A DNA stretch of 64,000 nt from a virus: the IMG/VR virus record IMGVR_UViG_3300046477_000387, positions 1 through 64,000 of that record. One strand, written 5' to 3'. The notes under the pieces are model-generated. The model was given only the letters and a program-made list of their open reading frames with translations. It had not been told where the DNA came from and made no database searches. Of the stretch, positions 1-7,063 are shown one piece after another. Positions within the stretch are counted from its first letter, which is position 1. Every line of letters begins with the position of its first letter. Position numbers and translations under genes: made by a program.

Positions 1-116
1 TCCGAAAGAATGTCAGTGGTTACTGAGTGCAGCAACGTTGCTGCGATATGTGAATATTAAAGATAACCGCTTGGGAAAGCTACTCAGTTTTTACTGTTCC
101 AAAGCGGCAAGCTGAT
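1..116. other. Intergenic segment at the window edge
   Basis: No gene is seen here. The segment follows the stop of the CobT-like gene. It holds an operator variant at 82-95, a poorer palindrome (TGTCAGTGGTTACTGA) at 11-26, and ATTAAAGATAA at 55-65. A partner gene, possibly a CobS-like AAA+ ATPase, may lie just outside the window; that is expectation from other phages, not observation. Confidence 0.4.
82..95. promoter_or_regulatory. Operator palindrome, variant copy
   Basis: ACTCAGTTTTTACT matches AGTCAGTTTTGACT at 12 of 14 positions. It lies downstream of the CobT-like gene and could control a leftward gene outside the window. Confidence 0.55.
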
Positions 117-2129
117 TTAGCCGATCAGCAGCGCGCGCAGCTCCTTCATGACCCGCGACGGCAGCTCCGACACATCGTTAATGATCATGTGGCGCTTGTA
201 GAACTGCTTGACGGCTTCGGACTGGATACCGATGCCCACCACGCGCACGCCCGCCTTCTCGATATTCACCACCGTGTCCTTCAGGTGCTGGAACACCGAC
301 GCCCCACCGCCGTCACAGGCGGGCGCGCCATCGGACAGGACGATCATGATCTTGCCGGCCTCGCGCCGCTGCATCAGGCGTCGTGCGGCGATCTCGATGC
401 ACTCGCCATCGACGTTATTGCGCAGCGTGTTGCAGTGAGGCAGCCAGCCAAAGCGGTTACGCACTTCGGTGGACTGCATGCGCTCGTTAAAGGACTTGAG
501 CACCGGCATGTAGAGGCTCTCGGTGCGGCTGAACCGCTTGCCCAGGCGCCTTTCCTCCTTCTCGATCTTCGCCTCGTCCTGGATCTCGCCAGTAGTAAAG
601 CAGATGGTCTCGGACTTGATGTTCAGGCGGTCGAGGACGGAGGCGAGTGCATACGCAGCCTTCGCCGCGGTGTGGATCTTGCCACCCCACATCGAGCCCG
701 ACATGTCGACCACCAGCTCCACTGCGACGTCCTTGCTGGTCGATTCGTGCTTCTTGCGGAACACGCGCCCGTCACCCACCGCGAGCCGCGACAGGTTGCC
801 GCTGTGCAGGCGACCCGAGCGCCGGCCGTTCTCCCAGACCGAGAGCGAACGTGCGCTGATGGCGCGCTCCAGATCCTTCTGCAGCGGCGCGACCATGTGG
901 TCGACCTCGTCGCCCATCTGCTTGGTCATTTCCGACTTGAAGCCCGAGCCCACATGCAGCGGCTCGACCACGTCGTGATCCTTCGTGTAGATCAGATAGT
1001 CCGCGCCTTTCGCTGCTTCGGTTGCCTCGTTGGTGATGAGCCGCGACATGGTTTCGTCGAAGCCGTTGGCCGTCTCCTTGTCCAGCGCGTCGAGAAAGCC
1101 GCTCGAATCGCCGGTGTTGGTGTCTTCCTCATCCTCACCCTCCGACTCATCTTTCTCGTCCTCGCCTTCGGCTTCAGCTTCTTCCTCGCCTTTCTCGTCG
1201 GACTCGCTGTCCTCGCCTTCGTCACCCTCGCCAGCACCGGCCCCTTTCTCACCTTCTTCCTCGCCCGCGCCTTCCTCGCCTTCTTCCTCACCGGCCCCGG
1301 AGCCTGACGCACCGCCCGGCAGGCCCGAGCTTTCTTCCTCGTCCTTTTCTTCCTCCTCATCTTCGGCGTCCGGTTCGTCTTTGGGGCCGCTCTTGCCGGG
1401 CATCGGTTTGCCCGACGACGCTTTCGGCTTTGCCTTCGCTTTCTTCGGCTTCGGTGCAGCGGCACCGCCTCCTGCGCCGCCCCCGGTTGCACGACCGAGT
1501 GCAGTCATGACTTCCTGCGCGAGCGTCACCGCGTCGGCGGTGGTCGGGCAGTTCTCGATCTTGCTGGCGAGGTGCTCGATCTTGGCGACCTCGTCGGCGA
1601 TCGCCGTCTTCATGTCGGGGTGACTGTCGAGCCACTCCTTGAAGATGTGCTGGCCGGCCATCGCACGCAGCGCGGGCACCATCACCAGCGCCTTCACACC
1701 GTTCACGTCGCCCTTCTTGGCGGCTTCGCGAATCTGCGGCTTGACGTATTTGTCGAGGAAGAACTGGCCGGTCACGCTGATGTTGTGGGCCGAGCCCTGG
1801 AAGCGCTTGCCCATTTCCCGCTCGATGCGGGTGTCCTCGATGATGTTGACCATGTTGTGCAGGCTCTGGTCATGGATCGCGTTCATCGCCTTGAAGTCGG
1901 TGAACAGGATGTGTGCGACCTCATGGTCGAGAAAGCCCTGGATCGCCGCGCACAGCTCGTCGCTGGCGTTATCGGGGAGATACGGCAGGTTCACGTGAGC
2001 GGGCTCACCGTCAGCGCCGGGCTGAACGTAAGCGCTGATCCCGCGCTGCGTGACCTTGATGCCCTTGCCCGCCAGCATCTGTGTGATGGTGACGACCGCC
2101 TCGCGCAGGACAAATACCCGTTCGTTCAT
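117..2129 (-). CDS. CobT-like protein: zinc-metallopeptidase motif plus VWA domain
   Basis: A 670-residue protein whose architecture resembles phage proteins labelled cobaltochelatase CobT. The N-terminal half carries HEVAH at about residues 69-73, a zincin-type HExxH motif. The middle (about 230-350) is a low-complexity Lys/Pro and then Glu/Asp/Gly-rich linker. The C-terminal third is a von Willebrand A domain with a MIDAS motif, VVDMSGSMWGG. In bacteria CobT works with the AAA+ protein CobS; phage relatives more likely form a MoxR/VWA-type remodelling pair than a cobalamin enzyme, and no other cobalamin gene is seen. I chose the ATG at 2129 because AGCGAGGTG lies 6 bases upstream; a GTG at 2138 is the alternative. 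The promoter region is flanked by two operators (2150-2163 and 2204-2217), with TTGCGC, 17 bp, TATGAT between them. Confidence 0.8.
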   Translation of the reverse strand: MNERVFVLREAVVTITQMLAGKGIKVTQRGISAYVQPGADGEPAHVNLPYLPDNASDELCAAIQGFLDHEVAHILFTDFKAMNAIHDQSLHNMVNIIEDTRIEREMGKRFQGSAHNISVTGQFFLDKYVKPQIREAAKKGDVNGVKALVMVPALRAMAGQHIFKEWLDSHPDMKTAIADEVAKIEHLASKIENCPTTADAVTLAQEVMTALGRATGGGAGGGAAAPKPKKAKAKPKASSGKPMPGKSGPKDEPDAEDEEEEKDEEESSGLPGGASGSGAGEEEGEEGAGEEEGEKGAGAGEGDEGEDSESDEKGEEEAEAEGEDEKDESEGEDEEDTNTGDSSGFLDALDKETANGFDETMSRLITNEATEAAKGADYLIYTKDHDVVEPLHVGSGFKSEMTKQMGDEVDHMVAPLQKDLERAISARSLSVWENGRRSGRLHSGNLSRLAVGDGRVFRKKHESTSKDVAVELVVDMSGSMWGGKIHTAAKAAYALASVLDRLNIKSETICFTTGEIQDEAKIEKEERRLGKRFSRTESLYMPVLKSFNERMQSTEVRNRFGWLPHCNTLRNNVDGECIEIAARRLMQRREAGKIMIVLSDGAPACDGGGASVFQHLKDTVVNIEKAGVRVVGIGIQSEAVKQFYKRHMIINDVSELPSRVMKELRALLIG

Positions 2130-2149
2130 TTCTAGCACCTCGCTGATGT

Positions 2150-2163
2150 AGTCAAAATTGACT
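2150..2163. promoter_or_regulatory. Operator palindrome before the CobT-like gene
   Basis: AGTCAAAATTGACT is a perfect 5-bp inverted repeat with a 4-bp centre. It lies in the leader of the CobT-like gene, downstream of a TATGAT -10 candidate. Confidence 0.8.
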
Positions 2164-2203
2164 GAATAACTGAATCATACGCACGCGCTTTCGGGAGCGC
2201 AAT

Positions 2204-2217
2204 AGTCAATTTTGACT
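2204..2217. promoter_or_regulatory. Operator palindrome, distal copy for the CobT-like gene
   Basis: AGTCAATTTTGACT lies between the terminator at 2232-2258 and the putative leftward promoter (TTGCGC, 17 bp, TATGAT). With the copy at 2150 it brackets that promoter. Confidence 0.8.
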
Positions 2218-2231
2218 TACTAGACGCTTAT

Positions 2232-2258
2232 AAAAAAGGGCGACCGAAGCCGCCCTTT
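2232..2258 (-). terminator. Intrinsic terminator
   Basis: On the minus strand AAAGGGCGGC and GTCGCCCTTT pair around a TTCG tetraloop and are followed by TTTTTTA. It ends the unit containing the 91-residue gene at 2277-2552. Confidence 0.85.
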
Positions 2259-2276
2259 CAAGTCAGGAGTGGGTGG

Positions 2277-2552
2277 TTATGACCCCACGCCCGCCGCAAT
2301 CATCGCAGCCATTCCACCGTCAGTATTGACCAGCAGGATTACCCCAAGCAGCGGGTGAACTACCTTGCTAATCAACGTCGATCCGAGATCCAGATTACCC
2401 ACCGCCTCGCTCTCGCCCATCACTTCCGCATACCGGTCAAGGTCAATCAAGCTGCCGATTTGCTGTGCCACTGCATTGTTGTTTGCCGAACCCGCCGTCA
2501 CCATCTGATTCTCCGAAAACGTGATATACATTATGTCGTCTTGCTCACTCAT
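2277..2552 (-). CDS. Small protein of unknown function
   Basis: A 91-residue acidic protein with a hydrophobic C-terminal half (VHPLLGVILLVNTDGGM, then an AAMIAAG stretch) that could associate with a membrane. I recognise no family. Its ATG sits only 3 bases from operator 2556-2569 and overlaps a perfect TATAAT, so there is no room for a ribosome-binding site. Either the transcript is leaderless or translation begins at the internal ATG, MYITF, seven codons later. It is followed by a strong terminator and so forms a one-gene unit divergent from the XRE regulator. Confidence 0.6.
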   Translation of the reverse strand: MSEQDDIMYITFSENQMVTAGSANNNAVAQQIGSLIDLDRYAEVMGESEAVGNLDLGSTLISKVVHPLLGVILLVNTDGGMAAMIAAGVGS

Positions 2553-2555
2553 TAT

Positions 2556-2569
2556 AGTCAGTGTTGACT
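2556..2569. promoter_or_regulatory. Operator palindrome overlapping a -10
   Basis: AGTCAGTGTTGACT. Read on the minus strand, its last base begins a perfect TATAAT hexamer, so a bound protein should block this promoter. Confidence 0.8.
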
Positions 2570-2659
2570 ATCGCACGCAACTTCCCTGAGTGCCTGACGT
2601 CCCGCGCCCGGTCCGGGCAGATCGTCAGTCACCGAATAAATGGCCCTCGAGGACTTTAT

Positions 2660-2673
2660 TGTCAAAATTGACT
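2660..2673. promoter_or_regulatory. Operator palindrome, variant
   Basis: TGTCAAAATTGACT matches the palindrome except for its first base. It lies upstream of the XRE regulator promoter. Confidence 0.7.
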
Positions 2674-2705
2674 GTCACCCAATAACTTGGTAGTCTGCAA
2701 GTAAC

Positions 2706-2719
2706 AGTCAACAGTTACT
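2706..2719. promoter_or_regulatory. Operator palindrome near the -35 of the XRE promoter
   Basis: AGTCAACAGTTACT ends 10 bases before the TATAAT at 2730-2735, so it covers the -35 position of the rightward promoter. The TTACT half-site recurs at 82, 4132 and 61206. Confidence 0.7.
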
Positions 2720-2729
2720 GGTAGGCGTC

Positions 2730-2735
2730 TATAAT
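2730..2735 (+). promoter_or_regulatory. -10 hexamer of the XRE regulator promoter
   Basis: A perfect TATAAT lies about 58 bases before the ATG at 2793. No good -35 is visible at the usual spacing; that position is taken by the operator at 2706-2719. Confidence 0.55.
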
Positions 2736-2792
2736 CGACGCAACAGAACAATCTGCGGGACGTCCCGCACTACCAACAGATGGAGGTTCAAG

Positions 2793-3200
2793 ATGGTAAA
2801 GAAGGACAACGCCATTTCAGTGGCGGATTACTTTTCGAATCAGGTCGCCGCCAACCAGAAAACCCTTGCAGGTCTGAGCCACGATATCGGCGAAGCGCTG
2901 CGGCCGAATGTGCTGTCGATGATTGCAAACGGTCGCGTGAAGCTGCCGCTCAAGCACGTGGGCAAGATTGCGCGGGCGCTGAACATCGACCCCGGCTTCT
3001 TCATGCGCATGTGCCTGCGGGAATACCAGCCCGATATGTGGCTTGCGGTGGAGGAGACGCTGGGCAGCCAGACGATCCTGACCGCGAACGAGCGCCGTCT
3101 CATTGAGGAGCTGCGTGCAGCGCGCGACGATGATCCCGCGATGACCGAGCAGGACCGGCGTGAATTCCGCAAATTCGCAGCGGGGCTGCGTCAATCCTGA
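2793..3200 (+). CDS. XRE-family helix-turn-helix regulator
   Basis: A 135-residue DNA-binding protein. Residues about 20-75 form a Cro/CI-type helix-turn-helix (NVLSMIANGRVKLPLKHVGK, then ARALNIDPGFFM). The C-terminal part is charged and helical with no recognisable enzymatic or peptidase domain. Its start is well supported by GGAGGTTCAAG before the ATG. It stands alone between a control region with three operators and a strong terminator at 3233-3259. It could be the Cro-like partner of the HTH-PAS protein and may bind either the AGTCA palindrome or the separate GCGGGACGTCCCGC palindrome in its own leader. Confidence 0.8.
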   Translation: MVKKDNAISVADYFSNQVAANQKTLAGLSHDIGEALRPNVLSMIANGRVKLPLKHVGKIARALNIDPGFFMRMCLREYQPDMWLAVEETLGSQTILTANERRLIEELRAARDDDPAMTEQDRREFRKFAAGLRQS

Positions 3201-3232
3201 AAAACGCACAGCAAACATTTCATCCTCGACTA

Positions 3233-3259
3233 GGGCGCTCAAATGAGCGCCCTTTCTTT
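3233..3259 (+). terminator. Intrinsic terminator after the XRE regulator
   Basis: GGGCGCTCA and TGAGCGCCC form a 9-bp stem with a 2-base loop, followed by TTTCTTTTT. Confidence 0.9.
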
Positions 3260-3285
3260 TTGTCTGTCAACCCTTTACCGTTACC

Positions 3286-3311
3286 CTTTCGACGGCTAAC
3301 GCCGTCGAAAG
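3286..3311. repeat. Perfect inverted repeat between converging genes
   Basis: CTTTCGACGGC and GCCGTCGAAAG form an 11-bp stem with the loop TAAC. There is no T-run on either side, so this may help factor-dependent termination of the two convergent regulator genes. Confidence 0.5.
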
Positions 3312-3434
3312 AGTGACGAAATTCTAATGACAGCGCAGACGAAAAACAACCGGCGGTTGAGGATTTTGTTAAATAGTGTATCGTCCGTTTAAAATTGTGG
3401 TGTCGAGGAAAGAACCGCACCCAGCGGCGGTCTT

Positions 3435-4088
3435 TCAAGGTTGTTTTTCCTCAGTTAGGTTGCGCCGCTTCAAAACGCCCATCATTCGGACCGGTCGGCC
3501 TGCGTCATCGCGTTCGATCACTGTATGGCCATACAGTATTTCGGTAGGAAATGCCGTTACCCGAAAAGTGAAAATCACACGATTTTCCGATCCAAGCAAG
3601 ATCGAAGAATGTAAGGCATCAACTGCTGGTTGATCTTCTTCAAGCACCAGTGCGCGGAAGTTTTCGTGCGTAGCCTCCAGCTCCGGCGGCGCACCAAGCA
3701 GGCGCCGGGTGATCGGCGACCAGTAGGCGGTCCCGGTGATCGGGTTCTCGTCAAAGACGCCCAGCTCAAGCATCTGGAATATCCTCTGGTGCCGCTGCTC
3801 GTTATCCATGACTTCGGTGAGATAGTCGCGGCGCAGCAGTTCGACCGAGGCGGTGGCCTCACTCTCCTTCTGCAACGCCTCCAGCGCCATCGGCCCGTAG
3901 CGCAGCCATACCCAGTTCACGCCCAGGTGTGATGCCATTCTCACCAGCGTTTCGTAGCCCACGTCCCCGCCCCTTAGCCATTTGCTCACTGCCTGGGGCG
4001 TCACATCAATGGCGCGAGCGAGCGAGGCGTTGGTCTCGCCACGCTCGGCCAGCACTGACTTCAGGCGATCCGGGAAGTTTCTATTCAT
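3435..4088 (-). CDS. HTH-PAS regulator, candidate prophage repressor
   Basis: A 217-residue protein. Residues about 8-60 are an XRE helix-turn-helix (ETNASLARAIDVTPQAVSKW, then LRGG, then MASHLGVN). Residues about 95-210 read as a PAS_3-type sensor fold, with LGVFDENPITGTAYWSP, then LLGAPPEL, and a PAC-like end, IERDDAGRPVRMMGVLKRR. No LexA/S24 self-cleavage domain is present. The gene faces the excisionase-like gene across a 75-bp gap with an operator at 4132-4145. A second variant operator (4083-4096) overlaps its own start codon, which suggests autoregulation. Its position next to integrase is where lysogeny repressors usually lie. The role as repressor and as reader of the genome-wide palindrome is my inference. 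Confidence 0.75.
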   Translation of the reverse strand: MNRNFPDRLKSVLAERGETNASLARAIDVTPQAVSKWLRGGDVGYETLVRMASHLGVNWVWLRYGPMALEALQKESEATASVELLRRDYLTEVMDNEQRHQRIFQMLELGVFDENPITGTAYWSPITRRLLGAPPELEATHENFRALVLEEDQPAVDALHSSILLGSENRVIFTFRVTAFPTEILYGHTVIERDDAGRPVRMMGVLKRRNLTEEKQP

Positions 4089-4096
4089 TTTTGACT
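4083..4096. promoter_or_regulatory. Operator variant over the regulator start codon
   Basis: ATTCATTTTTGACT matches the palindrome at 12 of 14 positions and includes the ATG of the HTH-PAS gene. It fits autoregulation by blocking initiation or elongation. Confidence 0.55.
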
Positions 4097-4131
4097 TGCC
4101 TCTGCCCGCATACCCTGGTTAAGATTCCGAC

Positions 4132-4145
4132 ACTCAGTTCTTACT
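4132..4145. promoter_or_regulatory. Operator in the lysogeny switch region
   Basis: ACTCAGTTCTTACT lies between the divergent HTH-PAS and excisionase-like genes, 18 bases before the start codon of the latter. Confidence 0.65.
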
Positions 4146-4163
4146 GTTATGTGGTGAATCATC

Positions 4164-4511
4164 GTGGCTCGAACGTTTGATATAGATGAGTGTGCCGACT
4201 TCCTGAAGGTCGATCGGAATACGGCATTGAAGCTCGCGCAGCAGGGCGACCTGCCCGGTGCCCGGATTGGTCGCGCGTGGGTTTTTCTGGAGGATGACAT
4301 TGTCGAGTATCTGCGTGTGCGCGTGAGGCAACAGATGGCCGCACGCATCAGCGACAATGTAATTGAGACCGGGCTGCAAGCATCGCTGGAAAAGACGCCG
4401 CCGACCCCCTCTCCTCTGCTGCTCAAACGCAAGGCCCAGCGTAGCCGCACGCGTGAGCTTCCCGAGCTGCCAGCCCTACCAGAGCATATCGGCCAGCTCG
4501 CTCGCGCGTAG
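4164..4511 (+). CDS. Excisionase-like helix-turn-helix protein
   Basis: A 115-residue protein. Residues about 1-50 match the MerR/excisionase-type winged helix (FDIDECADFLKVDRNTALKL, then GDLPGARIGRAWVFLEDDIV). The C-terminal half is Lys/Arg/Pro-rich and probably disordered. The start is a GTG with only a weak ribosome-binding site. Its 3' end overlaps the convergent integrase gene by 36 bp. Likely roles are recombination directionality factor or a regulator of integration. Confidence 0.7.
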   Translation: MARTFDIDECADFLKVDRNTALKLAQQGDLPGARIGRAWVFLEDDIVEYLRVRVRQQMAARISDNVIETGLQASLEKTPPTPSPLLLKRKAQRSRTRELPELPALPEHIGQLARA

Positions 4512-5732
4512 GTTGGCGTAGCGCGCGAGCATGCGCATGTCCTTGTGTCCGGTGATCTTGGCGATCTCGGTGTCCCTGAGCCGGGTGCGAATGAACAGGC
4601 GGGCCGTCGCCTCGTGTCGCAGATCATGGAAGTGCAGGTCTTCGGCCCCCGCCGCCTCAAAGAGGTTGCCCCACATGACCGAGAGGCGTGAACTGATCTT
4701 CCTGAAGGCGAGCCGGTCCATCTCCGGGCGCTGCTGCGGGTCCGGGGTCCAGAACGGGAACAGCATGCCCCCGTCAAACGTGAAGCCGCCCATCGAGGGG
4801 TCATTGGCTGTCACTGCCTCGTAGTATCGGTTCAGGGCCGCGATCGCTACCGTGGTGAGCGGCACCTGCCGTTTTGATCCATTCTTCGTCTTCTCCAGGA
4901 AGATTGTGCGGCTGCCAATATCCACCTGGTCGACGCCCAGCGAATACATCTCCTTCATGCGCATCGCCGACTCCAGCGCCAGATCAAACATGCACTGGTG
5001 CGCCGGGCGGTATTCCGCGGCGAGCGCGCGCTCCCTGTAGCCCCCGTCCCGATGCCGCGGCCGGCCTCCCTCGAGCAGCCTGCGGATCTCCTTTTCTTCT
5101 TCTGCCGCGAGACGCCGGTCGCGCTCGTTCTCTCGGGGAATCGCGCGCCCCGCTCCCCCGGCTTTTCTCGCCTCCGCATTGCGCGTCTCAAGCTGGCGGC
5201 GGTCCGCCTCGGTGTAGGTCGCATAGCGCTTGGGCAGCAGCCGGATCGGATTGATCACCAGCCCCGCGATCTTCTTGCGGCTCGCCCAGTCAAAGCACCG
5301 CGCGAGCGCCCCCACATGATGCCGGATCGTTGAAGGCGCGAGGTTGTGGAACTGCTTCATTGAATCGATCCACGTTTCAACCCACGCATAATCGACGTTT
5401 CTTAATGCGATTGTCCCGATACGTGCATAAAGGACATTCAAGCATGCCACATCGCTTGAAGGAACATAACCTGATTTCAGGAATCCACCAATCACATCAC
5501 CAATGAAAGTGAATTTCTTGAGTTGCTCGTGAAATTCCTCGGGCACCTGTCCCAGACGCACGAGTGCCTCGAGGTGCTCGACATAGGCATCCATCTCCGC
5601 TTCGCGCTGCGCCCACCGGTCCGGCTGCGTTTCCTTTTCCAGATTCAGGGTGATGAAGATGGGCTTGGCGAGGTGTTCCTTACTCTTGACCGTCCACTCG
5701 ATGATGTGGTCGCGACGACGCTTGTAGGCCAT
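4476..5732 (-). CDS. int: Tyrosine recombinase (phage integrase)
   Basis: A 418-residue site-specific recombinase. The N-terminal region (about 80-180) is the SAM-like core-binding domain. The catalytic domain shows the first Arg in ALESAMRMKEMYSLGV, then HDLRHEATARLF (HxxR), then ITGHKDMRMLARYANL, with the box-II GH and the nucleophile Tyr near the C-terminus. The ATG at 5732 is preceded by CCGGAG at good spacing; an upstream in-frame extension of 32 codons is low-complexity and probably untranslated. The gene lies about 260 bp from a tRNA-Cys 3' end that is the likely attP, as is usual for integrases. Confidence 0.95.
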   Translation of the reverse strand: MAYKRRRDHIIEWTVKSKEHLAKPIFITLNLEKETQPDRWAQREAEMDAYVEHLEALVRLGQVPEEFHEQLKKFTFIGDVIGGFLKSGYVPSSDVACLNVLYARIGTIALRNVDYAWVETWIDSMKQFHNLAPSTIRHHVGALARCFDWASRKKIAGLVINPIRLLPKRYATYTEADRRQLETRNAEARKAGGAGRAIPRENERDRRLAAEEEKEIRRLLEGGRPRHRDGGYRERALAAEYRPAHQCMFDLALESAMRMKEMYSLGVDQVDIGSRTIFLEKTKNGSKRQVPLTTVAIAALNRYYEAVTANDPSMGGFTFDGGMLFPFWTPDPQQRPEMDRLAFRKISSRLSVMWGNLFEAAGAEDLHFHDLRHEATARLFIRTRLRDTEIAKITGHKDMRMLARYANLRASELADMLW

Positions 5733-5943
5733 GACGGTGTGCTCCGGTGGTCTGGACGTGCGCATGCGACACGCGCGAGGACACTCGGGGACGCCGCGCA
5801 GCCAGAGGAAAAGGGAAGGTGCCGGCACGCATGAACGGAGGGTGTCCAGGCGGGCGGTAGACTCATCTTAACGCACAACCCGACTATCTGCCGGTCGGTA
5901 AACCGGGCGGGTGCGGGCGGGTGAAGTGGTTTCTGGAGGGTTT

Positions 5944-5985
5944 CAGGCCACTTAGCTGCGGTGCAGCATGCAGCTAAGTGCCTGA
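5944..5985. repeat. Hairpin next to attP
   Basis: CACTTAGCTGC (5949-5959) and GCAGCTAAGTG (5970-5980) are perfect inverted repeats around a 10-base centre. The pairing extends outward to CAGG/CCTG with one bulged C. There is no strong T-run. It could be an integrase/Xis binding structure or a terminator. Confidence 0.6.
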
Positions 5986-5991
5986 TTTTAC

Positions 5992-6040
5992 TGGAGGCGC
6001 GAGCCGGAGTCGAACCGGCCTAAACGGCTTTGCAGGCCGC
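5992..6040 (-). other. attP: Probable attP: 3' part of a tRNA-Cys gene
   Basis: Read on the minus strand this is the anticodon arm, T arm and acceptor 3' strand of a tRNA. It has GCGGC-CTGCAAA-GCCGT with anticodon GCA, then GCCGG-TTCGACT-CCGGC, then TCGCGCC, discriminator T and encoded CCA. The matching 5' half (acceptor 5' strand and D arm) is absent, so it is not a complete tRNA. This is the classic att core that restores a host tRNA gene after integration. Confidence 0.88.
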
Positions 6041-6135
6041 TGCAACAGTAATGAAATCAATGACTTGCAGAGGCGCTCGCTTTTTCATCCGATTGTGCAT
6101 CGCACCAATTCGCGCCATGCGGACGAATGATCGCG

Positions 6136-6762
6136 CTACTCGAACCAGTGCGCGCGCTCCATGTCGAGGTCAATTCCGGCGACCGTTTTATAGGCCCGGC
6201 GCAACTGCGGCCACTCTACATCGAAGATCGCCGCGAGTTCAAGCGAGAGACCAAAGAGCGGGGCCGGCGCACCGTTCAGCTCCTGCCAGAACACATACGG
6301 CGTGCCCAGACGGCGCGGTGCGAGCCGCAGCAGCTCACGGGCGATGCTGGAGAGCTGGCCTTCCCGTAGCGCCTTTGCCTTGTCCCACGTGAGCGTGATG
6401 ACCTGGTCGATTTCCAGATCGGCTTCGAGACCGAACAGAACCGCAGCCGGCCGGGGCCGCTCTAGCTGCTCCAGACCTTTTCTGAGATCGCCAAGCGTCA
6501 TGCGCTCTAGCGGTATCGAGAACGACAGCGCTGGCACGCGTGGTATCTCGCCGCGTGCATGTGCGCTCGCAAGCTCCGCCATGACCGTTTCGAGAATGAC
6601 CTTCGCTTCGGCGCCGTAGTCGTCAAACGCCATGCGCGTCTGGAAGGCGAGGAACTGGGCCGGATGGATCGTATCGACCGGCTGGTTCCAGAGGGAAGAT
6701 TGTGAGATGGGCGAATTGCCCAGTAGGAGGGAAAGATCCCCGATTTCTTTGAGCGCCTGCAT
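6136..6762 (-). CDS. Protein of unknown function
   Basis: A 208-residue soluble protein with no family that I recognise. It has mixed helix/strand composition and a repeated Leu/Arg/Glu pattern around residues 95-150. GGAG lies 8 bases before the ATG. It is the last gene of the leftward unit before attP. Confidence 0.65.
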   Translation of the reverse strand: MQALKEIGDLSLLLGNSPISQSSLWNQPVDTIHPAQFLAFQTRMAFDDYGAEAKVILETVMAELASAHARGEIPRVPALSFSIPLERMTLGDLRKGLEQLERPRPAAVLFGLEADLEIDQVITLTWDKAKALREGQLSSIARELLRLAPRRLGTPYVFWQELNGAPAPLFGLSLELAAIFDVEWPQLRRAYKTVAGIDLDMERAHWFE

Positions 6763-6805
6763 GCTGTTCTCCAGAGGCGCTCAAAGATACCACACCGGGT
6801 TACTG

Positions 6806-7063
6806 CTAGTCTTGCCTGACCTTCTCCTTCAGGTCTTTGAGGGTGGCGATGCGATCGGCCGATTGGGAGGTCAGCAGTTCCAGTTTGCCGCGCAACTCCT
6901 GGAACCTGAGCGTCATGAACCGGGTGATGGTGATGAAGACGCCGCACGTGCTCATGATGGATAGCCCGATGATGGTCAGCGCCTGATCCGCCGTCAGGGC
7001 GCTGTGCAGTAGCGCGTAGACCATCACTCCGAAGGCGGCGATTGAGAGGTAGAGCCAGCTCAT
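6806..7063 (-). CDS. Small membrane protein with cytoplasmic coiled tail
   Basis: An 85-residue protein. Residues about 3-20 and 27-50 are hydrophobic helices (MSWLYLSIAAFGVMVYALL; LTIIGLSIMSTCGVFIT), followed by a charged helical tail. It overlaps the guanylate-kinase-like gene by 4 bp (ATGA), suggesting translational coupling. The function is not recognisable. Confidence 0.65.
   Translation of the reverse strand: MSWLYLSIAAFGVMVYALLHSALTADQALTIIGLSIMSTCGVFITITRFMTLRFQELRGKLELLTSQSADRIATLKDLKEKVRQD

Larger units (their letters stand above)
2553..2792. promoter_or_regulatory. Divergent control region with three operators
   Basis: This gap separates the leftward 91-residue gene from the rightward XRE regulator. 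It holds three operator copies (2556, 2660 and 2706), a perfect -10 (TATAAT, 2730-2735) for the regulator, and GACGTCCCGC twice (2596-2605 and 2759-2768). The second of these is part of the palindrome GCGGGACGTCCCGC, placed between the transcription start and the ribosome-binding site. Confidence 0.65.
5733..6135. other. Attachment region between integrase and the next gene
   Basis: A gene-free stretch of about 400 bp. It contains direct GGGCGGGTG repeats around 5907-5925, an imperfect hairpin at 5944-5985, and the tRNA-Cys 3' end at 5992-6040. Integrase arm-type binding sites would be expected here, but I cannot assign them. Confidence 0.6.

Noticed and set aside
11-26. TGTCAGTGGTTACTGA as a further operator
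   Set aside because: Too many differences from the consensus and altered spacing; kept only as a note beside the better copy at 82-95.
1030-1623. Long plus-strand frame rich in Ser and Pro opposite the CobT-like gene
   Set aside because: It mirrors the acidic Glu/Asp repeats of the minus-strand gene; composition is that of a shadow frame and it has no ribosome-binding site.
5992-6060. Complete functional phage tRNA-Cys
   Set aside because: Only the anticodon arm to CCA is present; no acceptor 5' strand or D arm can be found upstream on the minus strand.
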